This document shows, piece after piece, positions 49,991 to 58,778 of a DNA stretch of 64,000 nucleotides. The notes under the pieces are model-generated. The model had not been told where the DNA came from. It did not search any database and saw only the letters and a list, made by a program, of their open reading frames with translations. The translations under genes and the position numbers were made by a program. Origin of the DNA: JANNSX01 sp046348995. Its GTDB lineage: Bacteria > Pseudomonadota > Alphaproteobacteria > Rhizobiales > Hyphomicrobiaceae. The stretch is taken from NCBI GenBank assembly GCA_046348995.1, contig JAXMDB010000004.1, forward strand, positions 248,001 through 312,000, read 5' to 3'. Position 1 is the stretch's first letter. Each line of letters opens with the position of its first letter.

Positions 49991-51232
49991 ATGTGTTTGG
50001 CGGAAATGCAGGCGACAGAGAGCCGACGCGCGAGATTGGGACGGCGGATCCGGCAGGCCTCCGAAGCCATAACCTGGCTGGTGGCGGCGGCCATGATTAT
50101 GCTCGGCCTGATGACGCCAGCAGCCCCCTTGCCTCCCCCCTATGCGCTCGCCGATCTGTCGATGTCGCCGGACACCGCGACCGACGATCTCGACGCCATG
50201 ATCGGGCAGATGCTCGTGCTGGGATTCGCGGGCCAGTCGCCGTCCGATGGCTGGACCCGCAAGATGCTGTCCCTCGTTCATGCCGGGCGCATCGGTGGTG
50301 TCCTGCTGATGGAGCAGAACATCGCGACCCGCACTCAGGTCGCGGCTCTCACGGCCGCGCTCAGGGAAGCTTCGCCGCCCCAGCCGCTGTTGATCGCCAT
50401 CGACGAGGAAGGCGGTGCCGTCCAGCGCCTGGGTCCGAGGCAGGGCGTCGATGCGGTGCCTGCCGCCGCGACGATAGCCAAGGCCGGGTCGCCGGAAGCT
50501 GCAGCCAAAACCTATGCGAGCCTTGCCGCCGATCTGAAGACGCTCGGCATCAATCTCAATCTCGGCCCCGTCGTCGACCTCGCCCGCAACCAGAACAACC
50601 CGATCATCGTCCGCCAGCGGCGCAGCTACGGCGCCGATCCGGCGACGGTCACCGCCTTCGCTCGAGTCTTCATCCGCGCCCACCGGCAAGCGGGCGTGCT
50701 GACGGCCGCCAAGCATTTTCCCGGTCACGGCTCGAGCTTGGCCGATAGCCATGCCGGCAAGGCCGACGTATCCAAGAGCTGGAGCGACATCGAGCTCGAG
50801 CCCTACCGCCGCCTGATCGCGAGCGAGCCGCCGCCGATCGTCATGGTCGGCCATCTGCATCTCGACAAGCTCGGCGGCGACGACGCGCTCCCGGCGACGC
50901 TGTCGAGCGCGGCCATCGACGGACTGCTGCGCCGGGACATCGGCTACCAGGGCGTCGTCATCACCGACGATCTCGATATGCGGGCGATCCGGCGAAGCTT
51001 CGCGATCGAGGACGCGGCCGTTCGGGCGATCGCGGCGGGCAACGACCTCATCCTCGTCTCGAACTCGAGCAGGCCCGATCCCGATCTCGCCGACCGCCTG
51101 CATCAGCGCATCCGCGCGGCCGTCCTCGACGGCACGCTGTCGGAGTCGCGGATCGAGCAATCCTATCGGCGGATCATGGCCCTCAAGGCCGAGCTCACCG
51201 CCCCCGTCGCGAAGGCCGCTTCGGCGCATTGA
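49991..51232 (+). CDS. Glycoside hydrolase family 3 (NagZ-like), exported
   Basis: The 413-aa protein has the GH3 signatures of NagZ-type beta-N-acetylglucosaminidases: IDEEGGAVQRL, AAKHFPGHGSSLADSH (the His-Asp dyad loop) and the nucleophile Asp in VITDDLDM. Unlike the usual about 340-aa cytoplasmic NagZ, it carries an N-terminal hydrophobic segment (about residues 28-50) and so may be anchored or exported. A role in cutting peptidoglycan or other beta-GlcNAc glycans is likely. Start could be ATG 49991 or ATG 50006. Confidence 0.9.
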   Translation: MCLAEMQATESRRARLGRRIRQASEAITWLVAAAMIMLGLMTPAAPLPPPYALADLSMSPDTATDDLDAMIGQMLVLGFAGQSPSDGWTRKMLSLVHAGRIGGVLLMEQNIATRTQVAALTAALREASPPQPLLIAIDEEGGAVQRLGPRQGVDAVPAAATIAKAGSPEAAAKTYASLAADLKTLGINLNLGPVVDLARNQNNPIIVRQRRSYGADPATVTAFARVFIRAHRQAGVLTAAKHFPGHGSSLADSHAGKADVSKSWSDIELEPYRRLIASEPPPIVMVGHLHLDKLGGDDALPATLSSAAIDGLLRRDIGYQGVVITDDLDMRAIRRSFAIEDAAVRAIAAGNDLILVSNSSRPDPDLADRLHQRIRAAVLDGTLSESRIEQSYRRIMALKAELTAPVAKAASAH

Positions 51233-51248
51233 GGCTTACGGGCGGGCG

Positions 51249-53801
51249 TCAGCCGAGCCGGCCGCTGGCGTGGGCGAAGAGGAGATAGACGCGCCCGGTC
51301 TCGGCGGTCAGATGGCCCTGCGCGGTGCGACCCGTCGGATCCTTCTGATCGGCCTCGCGCAGCAAGCGCTCGAAGTCGGCGAGATAGCGGTCGGCCATGG
51401 CGCGGAAGCCGGTGTCGGTGCGGAGCTTGCGCGTGATCTCGTCGAAGGTCAGCTGGCCCTGACGGGTGTAGATTTGGCGGGTGAAGACACCCCGCTCGCC
51501 GTTGCGGTAGCGCGACCAGGCATTGGCGGCGGCACTCGCATCGATCGCCTGCGCGATCTCGTCCAGGCTGAAACTCGCACTGCCGCCGGAAGCCCGATCC
51601 TCGTCGTCCTTCGACGCGCGATTGAGGAGGTCGGACAGCGACCAGCTCTCGCGGCCCGCGCTCGGGATGTCGGCGGGCGGAGGCGGCGCCGACGGACGAG
51701 ACAGGCGGGCCGTCGCAGACGTGGATCCGGCGAAGCGTCCGCCCCCCGCGCTTTCCGGCGGGGTCACATCGCGGGCGATGCGTTGCTCGCGCGACATCTG
51801 CGACAGCCGCTCGATGGCGGTGAGTTGATCCTGCAGCGTCTTGCGGATGGTCAGCGCACTTTCGCGCGCCGCGCCGTGCATCTCGCCGGCCCGGCCGTCG
51901 ACGAGCGAGCGCGAGCGCTCCTGGAACTCGTTGGTCTGCCGCTGGACGTGCTGCGAGAGGCTCGCCAGCTGCTCGTTGACCTCGCGCGAGGCATCCTGGA
52001 AGCGGCTGCGCAGATCAGCGAGCGCCCGCTCGGTCTGCGACTCGGCTTCCGTCCGAATACGGTCGAGCTCGTATTGCGACACGGAGGCGCCGCCGCCGCT
52101 GACGAGCATCTGCCCGTGCCGCTCGAAGCGGTCGGTCAGCTGGCCGATCTGGCCGAGCAGATCCTCCGAGACTTCCTTGAGAAGCTTCGACTGCAGATTG
52201 AGACCGCCGATCGCCTGCACCGACTGATGTGCGATCTGCTCGCTCGTGCGGCGGACATTCTCGATGCCGTCGACGAGTGTCCGGTCAAGTTGGCCCGACT
52301 GGCGGCGCAACACCTCGCCGAGCGCGTCGGCGTGGCTTTCCATGGCGTTGCGCAACGCAGCAGCCCGATCGGCGACGACCGAGTCGAGCATTGCCGCACC
52401 ACGGTTGATGCTGTCGTCGAAGGTGCGCATGCGCTCGACAAAGGCGGCGTCGATGGCGCGGGTGCGCTCGATGAGTGCGGCGTCGAGCGCATCGCTGCGC
52501 GACACCATCGCATGCTCGATGCGCTGCATCTTGCCGTCGAAGGACCGATCGAAGGAGTCGATGCGGCCGACGACCGACGCATCGATCTCGGCGAACTTGG
52601 CGCCGAGCGAGGCGTCGAGCGCCCGCGCACGATTTTCGAACAGCTTCAGGCGATCGTTGAGCGAGCTGCCGAAATTCTCGGCCTGGCCCGCGAAAGCGTC
52701 CTCGACCGCCATCTTGAACTCGCCGAGCACGCGCTGCAGATGGCCCGTCCGCTCGCCGAGCGTCGCCTCGAGGCTACCGGTCCGCTGTGCGAGCGCCGTC
52801 TCGAGCGCCGTCAGATTCTTCGCCGCGCCTTCGACGATGCGCGTCAACCGCGTCTGCTCGCCGCCGAGCTTCTCGAGCAAGGTCGGCACCTCGGTGCCGA
52901 TGCGCTGGTTCATGACGTTGAGCGAGGCGTAGAGCGAGTTGCCCTTCTCGGAGAGCTGATCGGCAACCTGAGTTCCTGCCTGAGCGAGCCGCCGCGCGGC
53001 CTGGTCGGTCGCCGAGAAGATGTCGTGGGAGACCTGCGCGCCGACGCCGCGCAATGTCTCGGCGACGCGATCGCTCGAGTTGGACAAGGCATCGCGCTCG
53101 CTGACCAGCTCGTCGATGAGGGAGCGGATGCGATGCTCGTTCTCGCCATAGGAGCGCTCGAGCTCGGCGACCTCGCCATGCACCAGGGCTTCGAGCTCCG
53201 CGGCCCGGCCGAGGGCGCGCGAGATCGCGTCGTTCATCGCGCCGACCTGCCGGCGCACCGACTGGCCGAGCGAGGCGATCTGCTGCTCGGCCAAGCGATC
53301 GGGCTCGGCCAGGCGAATGGCCACCTCCGCCATCGTCGAGCTCATGTTCTTGAGCTCTTGGGTGCGGACGGCGAGATAGGCAAGGAACCAGAGCAGCGCG
53401 ATCGGCACGCCGATCACCGCAAGGGCGGACATCGCGGTCGGGCTGAGCAGCGCGCCGACGAGCCCGGCCTCGCTGATGTCTTGGGCGATCATCGCCGCGC
53501 CGAGCACGGTGCCGACGACACCCCAGGCGATGCTGCCGAGAGATGCGTACTTATAGGGCGTGCGCGAAGGTTGCTGCTGCAGCGCGTAAATCAGGCCGCC
53601 GATCGAGGGGCTGTCGTCGTTGGCAGCAATGCGCTCACGCGCGGGGCCTGCGGCCCGGCGGCGGCCGACGCGGCGCACCGGCGCGAGCTCGCGCGATGCC
53701 TGTTGCGGCGACGGAACGGCAGGCGCTTCTCCAGCGCTCACCGGTCTTGCAACCGCGCCCTCTCCGGCCTGACGATCCAGTGCCATCCCCAATCCCGTCA
53801 T
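51249..53801 (-). CDS. Large coiled-coil membrane protein (TipN-like architecture)
   Basis: From the ATG at 53801 the product is 850 aa. About 90 disordered residues are followed by two membrane helices (about residues 85-110 and 120-145), then a very long coiled-coil region with repeating heptads (residues 150-670; units such as LDAALIERTRAIDAAFVERM), a Pro/Ser-rich stretch, and a final globular segment including FTRQIYTRQGQLTFDEI. Size and layout resemble TipN/polarity proteins and the large apolipoprotein-like coiled coils of Rhizobiales that mark growth poles. The homology is architectural only. It is divergent from the Hpt gene. ATG at 53786 is an alternative start. Confidence 0.75.
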   Translation of the reverse strand: MTGLGMALDRQAGEGAVARPVSAGEAPAVPSPQQASRELAPVRRVGRRRAAGPARERIAANDDSPSIGGLIYALQQQPSRTPYKYASLGSIAWGVVGTVLGAAMIAQDISEAGLVGALLSPTAMSALAVIGVPIALLWFLAYLAVRTQELKNMSSTMAEVAIRLAEPDRLAEQQIASLGQSVRRQVGAMNDAISRALGRAAELEALVHGEVAELERSYGENEHRIRSLIDELVSERDALSNSSDRVAETLRGVGAQVSHDIFSATDQAARRLAQAGTQVADQLSEKGNSLYASLNVMNQRIGTEVPTLLEKLGGEQTRLTRIVEGAAKNLTALETALAQRTGSLEATLGERTGHLQRVLGEFKMAVEDAFAGQAENFGSSLNDRLKLFENRARALDASLGAKFAEIDASVVGRIDSFDRSFDGKMQRIEHAMVSRSDALDAALIERTRAIDAAFVERMRTFDDSINRGAAMLDSVVADRAAALRNAMESHADALGEVLRRQSGQLDRTLVDGIENVRRTSEQIAHQSVQAIGGLNLQSKLLKEVSEDLLGQIGQLTDRFERHGQMLVSGGGASVSQYELDRIRTEAESQTERALADLRSRFQDASREVNEQLASLSQHVQRQTNEFQERSRSLVDGRAGEMHGAARESALTIRKTLQDQLTAIERLSQMSREQRIARDVTPPESAGGGRFAGSTSATARLSRPSAPPPPADIPSAGRESWSLSDLLNRASKDDEDRASGGSASFSLDEIAQAIDASAAANAWSRYRNGERGVFTRQIYTRQGQLTFDEITRKLRTDTGFRAMADRYLADFERLLREADQKDPTGRTAQGHLTAETGRVYLLFAHASGRLG

Positions 53802-54103
53802 TCGGTCCCACCCGCGGACCGAAATGCCCTGATAGCCCAAAACACCGGCACTGTCACAGGTGCAAGACACCCTGACAAGGACGACGTGGTGAGAAGTCGT
53901 GGATTGCTCCGGCGGCCCGACGGCCGGCCCGCATGGCGGCTCCCCGCTTCCCCTTCTCGCAAGGTCCGACGCTGGCTAGGATTCTTGGCGAAATCATGAG
54001 ACCTCGCGTGCCGCCCCTTCTTTCCGGATCGGCTTAACGATTTCTTTTGCGGCCGCTGCGCAGGATGGCCGGCTGAAGCCCCCGCGCCGCTGCCGAGGAT
54101 CGC
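53802..54103. other. Divergent spacer of 302 bp between coiled-coil and Hpt genes
   Basis: No gene, RNA or repeat is recognised. It should contain the promoters for both flanking genes. No distinct boxes were identified. Confidence 0.6.
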
Positions 54104-54454
54104 ATGCCGACATCCGCGCCCGACCAGACCCTTGCGGTTATCGACACCGAGCATCTCGACCGCGTCACCTTCCGCGATCCGGCCTTCCGCGACGACATCC
54201 TCACCCTGTTCATTCGTGAGGCCAAGGCGATCGAGCAGCGACTCACATCCGCCAGAACGGACGAGGATTGGCGCGTCGCGGCCCACACGTTGAAGGGCAT
54301 GTCGCGGGGCATCGGAGCGGCGCGCCTCGCGGCAATGTCCGAGCAGGTAGAGCGGCTGACCTCGACGAGCGCCCGCACGGATGCGCTTGGGCCATTGTCG
54401 CACCACATCGCCGAAGCGATCGAAGCATCCGGCCGCATCGTCTCCGGCCGCTGA
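54104..54454 (+). CDS. Histidine phosphotransfer (Hpt) domain protein
   Basis: The 116-aa protein is a single Hpt four-helix domain. The motif AAHTLKGMSRGIGA places the phospho-accepting His61. Hpt proteins relay phosphate from a hybrid histidine kinase to response regulators, as in the CckA-ChpT and other alphaproteobacterial relays. Its kinase partner is not in the window. It lies next to the TipN-like coiled-coil gene, an arrangement that may reflect a polarity or cell-cycle link. Confidence 0.87.
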   Translation: MPTSAPDQTLAVIDTEHLDRVTFRDPAFRDDILTLFIREAKAIEQRLTSARTDEDWRVAAHTLKGMSRGIGAARLAAMSEQVERLTSTSARTDALGPLSHHIAEAIEASGRIVSGR

Positions 54455-54619
54455 TCGCCGCCGTTAACCGCGACCTGTGGCCTCAGGTGGCGCCGCTGCG
54501 GCCGAGCAGCTACTGACTTTGCCGATCGAGCTGTCCTATAGAGACCGCGCGCCCGCCACATGTTCGCACCGGCCGGGATCGCGCCCGCCTTACCGCCGCT
54601 TCCGGAGCCCCTGAGAGCC

Positions 54620-54940
54620 ATGGTCAAGATCACCTATATCGAGCACAACGGCACACCCCACGAGGCCGCCGCCGAGCCCGGCTTGACCGTGATGGAGGTG
54701 GCCTTGAAGAACAGCGTGCCCGGCATCGAGGCCGAATGCGGCGGCGCCTGCGCCTGCGCCACCTGCCATGTCTATGTCGACGAGGCGTGGGTCGAGAAGG
54801 CCGGCAAACGCGCGGAGATGGAGGAGGATATGCTCGATTTCGCCTTCGACGTCCGCCCCAACAGCCGCCTCTCCTGCCAGATCCGCGTCACCGAGGCCCT
54901 CGATGGACTCGTCGTGCGCGTGCCCGAGAAGCAATTCTAA
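54620..54940 (+). CDS. [2Fe-2S] ferredoxin, adrenodoxin type
   Basis: The 106-aa protein has the adrenodoxin/FdxE cluster pattern Cys40-x5-Cys46-x2-Cys49 and Cys86, within CGGACACATCH and LSCQIR. It transfers single electrons, typically between a flavin reductase and a P450 or FeS-assembly system. The next gene (15-40 bp on) is its likely reductase. The upstream ATG at 54560 is less likely than 54620 (MVKITYIEHNG). Confidence 0.92.
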   Translation: MVKITYIEHNGTPHEAAAEPGLTVMEVALKNSVPGIEAECGGACACATCHVYVDEAWVEKAGKRAEMEEDMLDFAFDVRPNSRLSCQIRVTEALDGLVVRVPEKQF

Positions 54941-54979
54941 GCCTGCCTTCGGCCCATGCGCCCGGCAAAGGACCGCCCC

Positions 54980-56017
54980 ATGACCACCGATACGACCATG
55001 ATCGAGACCGACGCCCTCATCATCGGCGCAGGCCCCTGCGGCTTGTTCGCCGTCTTCGAGCTCGGCCTCCTCGACATCAAGTGCCACCTCGTCGACATCC
55101 TCGACCGGCCGGGCGGCCAGTGCACCGAGCTCTATCCCGAGAAGCCGATCTACGACATCCCGGCGCTGCCGATCGTCACCGGCCAGGAGCTGACCGAAAA
55201 GCTCATGGAGCAGATCAAGCCGTTCGGCCCGACGTTCCACTACAACGAGCGCGTCGACAGCCTCGAGCGTCTCGGCGACGGCCGCTTCCGCCTGACGACG
55301 GATGCCGGCACCAGCTTCGTGACGAAGGTGGTCGTGATCGCGGCCGGCGGCGGCTCCTTCACGCCCAAGCGCCCGCCGCTGCCCGGCATCGAGGCCTACG
55401 AGGGCACCTCGGTCTACTACTCGGTGCGCAAGATGGACGCGTTCCGCGGCCACGACGTGCTCGTCGTCGGCGGCGGCGATTCAGCGCTCGACTGGACGCT
55501 CAACCTGCAGCCGATCGCCAAGAGCATGACGCTACTGCACCGTCGCGACGAGTTCCGCGGCGCGCCGCACTCCGTCGAGAAGATGCGTAGTCTCGTCGCG
55601 TCGGGCGCCATGCGGCTCGAGATCGGCCAGATGACGGGGCTCACCGGCACCGACGGCAAGCTCTCCGGCGTCGCCATCAAACGCAACGACAATTCGACCG
55701 AGACGCTTTCCGTCGACCGCATCCTCCCCTTCTTCGGGCTGACGATGAAGCTCGGGCCGATCGCCGATTGGGGCTTGAACCTGCACGAGAACCTGGTGCC
55801 GGTCGACACCGCGAAGTTCGAGACGAGCGAGCACGGCATATTCGCCATCGGCGACATCAACACCTATCCGGGCAAGCTCAAGCTCATCCTCTCGGGCTTC
55901 CACGAGGCGGCGCTGATGGCGCAGGCGGCGAACAAGATCGTCTACCCGGACAAGAAGGTGATCTTCCAGTACACGACCTCGTCGTCGAGCCTGCAGAAAA
56001 AGCTCGGCGTGCGGTAG
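54980..56017 (+). CDS. Ferredoxin-NADP+ reductase (thioredoxin-reductase-like type)
   Basis: The 345-aa flavoprotein has the FAD motif DALIIGAGPCGLFAVFELG, the second Rossmann motif VLVVGGGDSALDW for NADPH, and the C-terminal FAD contact FAIGDINTYPG. It lacks the CxxC disulfide of thioredoxin reductase, as in YumC/FNR-type enzymes. Adjacent to the [2Fe-2S] ferredoxin, it forms an electron-transfer pair from NADPH. An upstream ATG at 54956 is possible but 54980 has AAAGGA upstream. Confidence 0.92.
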   Translation: MTTDTTMIETDALIIGAGPCGLFAVFELGLLDIKCHLVDILDRPGGQCTELYPEKPIYDIPALPIVTGQELTEKLMEQIKPFGPTFHYNERVDSLERLGDGRFRLTTDAGTSFVTKVVVIAAGGGSFTPKRPPLPGIEAYEGTSVYYSVRKMDAFRGHDVLVVGGGDSALDWTLNLQPIAKSMTLLHRRDEFRGAPHSVEKMRSLVASGAMRLEIGQMTGLTGTDGKLSGVAIKRNDNSTETLSVDRILPFFGLTMKLGPIADWGLNLHENLVPVDTAKFETSEHGIFAIGDINTYPGKLKLILSGFHEAALMAQAANKIVYPDKKVIFQYTTSSSSLQKKLGVR

Positions 56018-56028
56018 CCGCCGAAAGC

Positions 56029-56283
56029 TTAAGCGCCCCAGCCGAACGAGTAGGCGGCGAGCGGGCCGAGCGTCATTACGGCGGCCAGCAGAAACGCTGC
56101 GGTGTCGAGCTGGTCGAGCGTTTTGAGATCCGGTTTCGATCGGGTCTGGAGGGCCGGCCGCACCGCCTCCCGCATGACCGGCGGAGTGACGGCGGTCGTG
56201 CTGGTTTCCACGCGCTCGTGGGGCAGTACGGGGCGCTCGGGGGTCGGCCGCGGCGGGTCGAAGCTCGGATTTGTCGTCGCCAT
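56029..56283 (-). CDS. Small hypothetical protein with C-terminal membrane helix
   Basis: The 84-aa product has a Pro/Arg/Thr-rich first half and one predicted membrane helix near the C-terminus (AAFLLAAVMTLGPLAAYSF). The ATG is preceded by a good ribosome-binding site, AAAGGAGA. No family is recognised. It is convergent with the reductase gene (11-bp gap) and divergent from the MttB-family gene. Confidence 0.65.
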   Translation of the reverse strand: MATTNPSFDPPRPTPERPVLPHERVETSTTAVTPPVMREAVRPALQTRSKPDLKTLDQLDTAAFLLAAVMTLGPLAAYSFGWGA

Positions 56284-56451
56284 CTCTGGTCTCCTTTGGT
56301 CTCTCCCACACCCCGGCTAAAGCTTGAATTTCGGCGGAAAGTTCCGAGCCCTTCCAGCGCGCGCCGTCCAAACCGCCACCTCCGCATATTGCAGCGAAGC
56401 GCAAGAGGTCCTTAACTCGGCAGTCGACGGGGCCGAGCGCCTCGTTGCTTC

Positions 56452-57981
56452 ATGCGACGGAGACCTCCCGTGTCGGCACGGCGTCAGGGCGGCAGCAGGG
56501 ATCGGCGGGCGCAGAAGCTCAATCCGGCGATCATCCACAACCCGCCGATCGTGCGGCGCATTCCCCTCGTCGAGGTGACCAATTGCGAGGGCGTGGAGCT
56601 GATCCACGATCTTGCGATGAAGATCGTCGAGGAGGTCGGCTGCGTCTTCCAGGACGAGGAGTCGATCGGCTATTGGCGGCAAACGGGCGCCGAGATCGAC
56701 GGCAACCGCGTCACCATCGGCCGCGACGAGCTGATGACGCTGGTCGCCCGCGCGCCCTCCTCCTACATCCACCATGCGCGCAATCCCGCGCGCAGCGTGC
56801 GCGTCGGCGACGGGCATGCCGTGGTCGCCCCGAGCTATGGCGCGCCGTTCGTCCAGGACATGGCGGGCCATCGCCGCTACGCGACGCTCGAGGACTTGAA
56901 CAACCTCCAGAAGCTCAACCACATGGCGGCCAACGTGCACATCGCGGGCGGCCCGATCGTCGAGCCGGTCGACCAGCCCGTCGAGCACCGGCACATGCAC
57001 ATGACCTACAGCGGGCTCAAATATTCCGACAAGCCGATCGTCGGCAACGTCACCTCGCGCTCGCGCGCCGAGGACACGATCGCCATGATGGCCCTCGTCT
57101 TCGGCGACGCCTTCGCGCGCAACAACACGGTGACGACCTCGCTCATCAACTCCAACTCGCCGCTCGTCTGGGATGCGACGATGCTGGATGCGCTGAAGAC
57201 CTATGCCGCCAACAATCAGGCGGTGCTGTGCTCGCCGTTCTCGATGGCGGCGGCGTCGACACCTGCGAGCAATGTCGGCACCATGGCCGTCGTCACCGCC
57301 GAGGCGCTGATGGCGATCGCGATGGCGCAAGTCGTGCGCCCTGGCTGCCCGATGGTGTTCGGCGTGCCCGCCATGACGGTCGCACTCAACACGGGGGCAC
57401 CGGTGCACGGCTCGCCGGATTCGGCCGTCGTGCAGTTCCTCGCCGCCGCCATGGCGCGGCACTACAAGCTGCCGCATCGCTCGATCTGCAACGTCTCGAC
57501 CTCCAAGTCGCCAGACTTGCAGGCCGGCTACGACAGCATGTGGGGCCTGTTTCCGGCGATGCTCTCGGGCTCCGATTGGATCACCATGGCGGGCGGCATG
57601 CAGGAGGGCGCGCTTACCGTCAGCTACGCGAAGACGATGATCGACTTCGAGCAGATCGACGCCTTCTGTCATTTCCTCAACGGGCCGGAATTCCACGATC
57701 TCGACGAGATCTTCGAGACCATCAAGACGGTCGGCCCGGGCGGCCACTTTCTCGGCGAGCCACATACGCTCAAGTCGAATCTCTTCATCTTCCCCTCGCA
57801 GAACAACGCGACGTTCGAGCAATGGGAGGTCGAGGGTCACCCGGATTCGGTCACGGCGGGCAACGCGAAAGCCGCCTCTTGGTTGAAACGCTATACCGAG
57901 CCCGATCTCGACCCCGCGCTGGATGCCGCTCTGCTCGACTTCATGGCGCGGCGGCAGCGCGAGTTGGCGGCCGGTGGGTGA
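56452..57981 (+). CDS. MttB-family trimethylamine/quaternary-amine methyltransferase (non-pyrrolysine)
   Basis: The 509-aa protein matches the MttB superfamily: VEEVGCVF, the Gly-rich region LQAGYDSMWGLFPAML, and a C-terminal Glu-rich end. No in-frame stop (UAG) is present, so it is the pyrrolysine-free branch, members of which demethylate glycine betaine, proline betaine or carnitine. Archaeal-type enzymes pass the methyl group to a corrinoid protein, but no mttC-like corrinoid gene or reactivase is close, so the partner must lie elsewhere. The first 20 residues are Arg-rich; a later start may be used. Confidence 0.87.
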   Translation: MRRRPPVSARRQGGSRDRRAQKLNPAIIHNPPIVRRIPLVEVTNCEGVELIHDLAMKIVEEVGCVFQDEESIGYWRQTGAEIDGNRVTIGRDELMTLVARAPSSYIHHARNPARSVRVGDGHAVVAPSYGAPFVQDMAGHRRYATLEDLNNLQKLNHMAANVHIAGGPIVEPVDQPVEHRHMHMTYSGLKYSDKPIVGNVTSRSRAEDTIAMMALVFGDAFARNNTVTTSLINSNSPLVWDATMLDALKTYAANNQAVLCSPFSMAAASTPASNVGTMAVVTAEALMAIAMAQVVRPGCPMVFGVPAMTVALNTGAPVHGSPDSAVVQFLAAAMARHYKLPHRSICNVSTSKSPDLQAGYDSMWGLFPAMLSGSDWITMAGGMQEGALTVSYAKTMIDFEQIDAFCHFLNGPEFHDLDEIFETIKTVGPGGHFLGEPHTLKSNLFIFPSQNNATFEQWEVEGHPDSVTAGNAKAASWLKRYTEPDLDPALDAALLDFMARRQRELAAGG

Positions 57982-57996
57982 GCAACCGGCGCATAC

Positions 57997-58073
57997 CGTA
58001 GGGGCGAGCGGCGCTCGCCCCTCTTGCATTTCGACGACACGACGAAGTGGGGCGACCTGCCGGTCGCCCTTAC
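57997..58073. repeat. GTAGGGGCGAGCGG palindromic repeat, copy 1
   Basis: The unit starts CGTAGGGGCGAGCGGCGCTC, reads through an inner palindrome GGGGCGAGCGGCGCTCGCCCC, and ends GACGAAGTGGGGCGACCTGC CGGTCGCCC. The same order occurs at 58159. Start and end arms (GTAGGGGCGA / TCGCCCTTAC) are inverted repeats of one another. Confidence 0.88.
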
Positions 58074-58158
58074 GTCCTCCCCATAAGCACATCATGCCCA
58101 CGAAGAGAGGCGGATAGGCTCTTGCCTCCCTGACGTCAGGTGAGCACACCGCGCACGG

Positions 58159-58234
58159 CGTAGGGGCGAGCGGCGCTCGCCCCTCTGGCATCACGACCAT
58201 CCGACGAAGTGGGGCGACCGCCGGTCGCCCCTAT
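58159..58234. repeat. GTAGGGGCGAGCGG palindromic repeat, copy 2
   Basis: Nearly identical to copy 1 across about 75 bp, with small changes in the spacer. It also ends in GACGAAGTGGGGCGACCGCC and GGTCGCCCCTA. Confidence 0.88.
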
Positions 58235-58256
58235 GGTCACACCACATCCGCAGTTC

Positions 58257-58290
58257 CGTAGGGGCGAGCGGCAGCTCGCCCGCTCGCACG
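58257..58290. repeat. GTAGGGGCGAGCGG palindromic repeat, partial copy 3
   Basis: Only the first half is present (GTAGGGGCGAGCGGCAGCTC then GCCC). It lies 23 bp after copy 2 and is followed by unrelated sequence. Confidence 0.75.
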
Positions 58291-58778
58291 ACGGGCTCCG
58301 CGCTCGAGATGCACATCTATACTCCTTTTCCCCGAACGCCCGCGTAGCGTGAAGGCAGAGTAAGGCGCTGCCACAAGGGAGATCGCTGCCAAAACCATCG
58401 TCATCGTTTCGCACAAACACGTGCCGTTGGGCGGACTTCTCCCTGAGAGCGTCCGAGAGAAGCCCGCCGCCACACGCACGGCGCAAGAGACGCGCGCTCG
58501 CGCTGTCAGGATGACGCAAAGGGCTTAAGCCGTCGCAATCGTCGCCGGTCCACCTCGGGTGCCCGCCCTGTTCGCCGCCACCATCGCCGGCACCACCACG
58601 CGCACCGCGCCGAGGCGGGCTGGCGCGGACGACCGCTCTCCCGCCGCCTCGGGCTCGATCTCCCCGCGCCCCGCAGCGCTGCCCCCCGCACGTGCCCGCT
58701 TGACCACATGCGCGCCGGCTGTAGCATCACGATCTCCGGCGCGTCCGCCGCGGATGCGCCCCGCACGAGGAGAGCCCC

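Larger units (their letters stand above)
57982..58778. other. Repeat-bearing spacer of about 800 bp between MttB-family and P450 genes
   Basis: No coding sequence is supported; reading frames are open only because of composition. The first 300 bp hold three copies of a GTAGGGGCGAGCGG palindromic unit (listed separately). The rest is GC-rich with no recognised element. Confidence 0.65.

Noticed and set aside
51270..53999. Open frame of 909 codons opposite the coiled-coil gene
   Set aside because: The minus-strand product has membrane helices, heptads and a sensible start; the plus-strand translation is compositionally odd and lacks motifs.
58136..58519. Open frames in the spacer before the P450 gene
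   Set aside because: They run across palindromic repeats, lack ribosome-binding sites and have Arg/Ala-rich translations without motifs.
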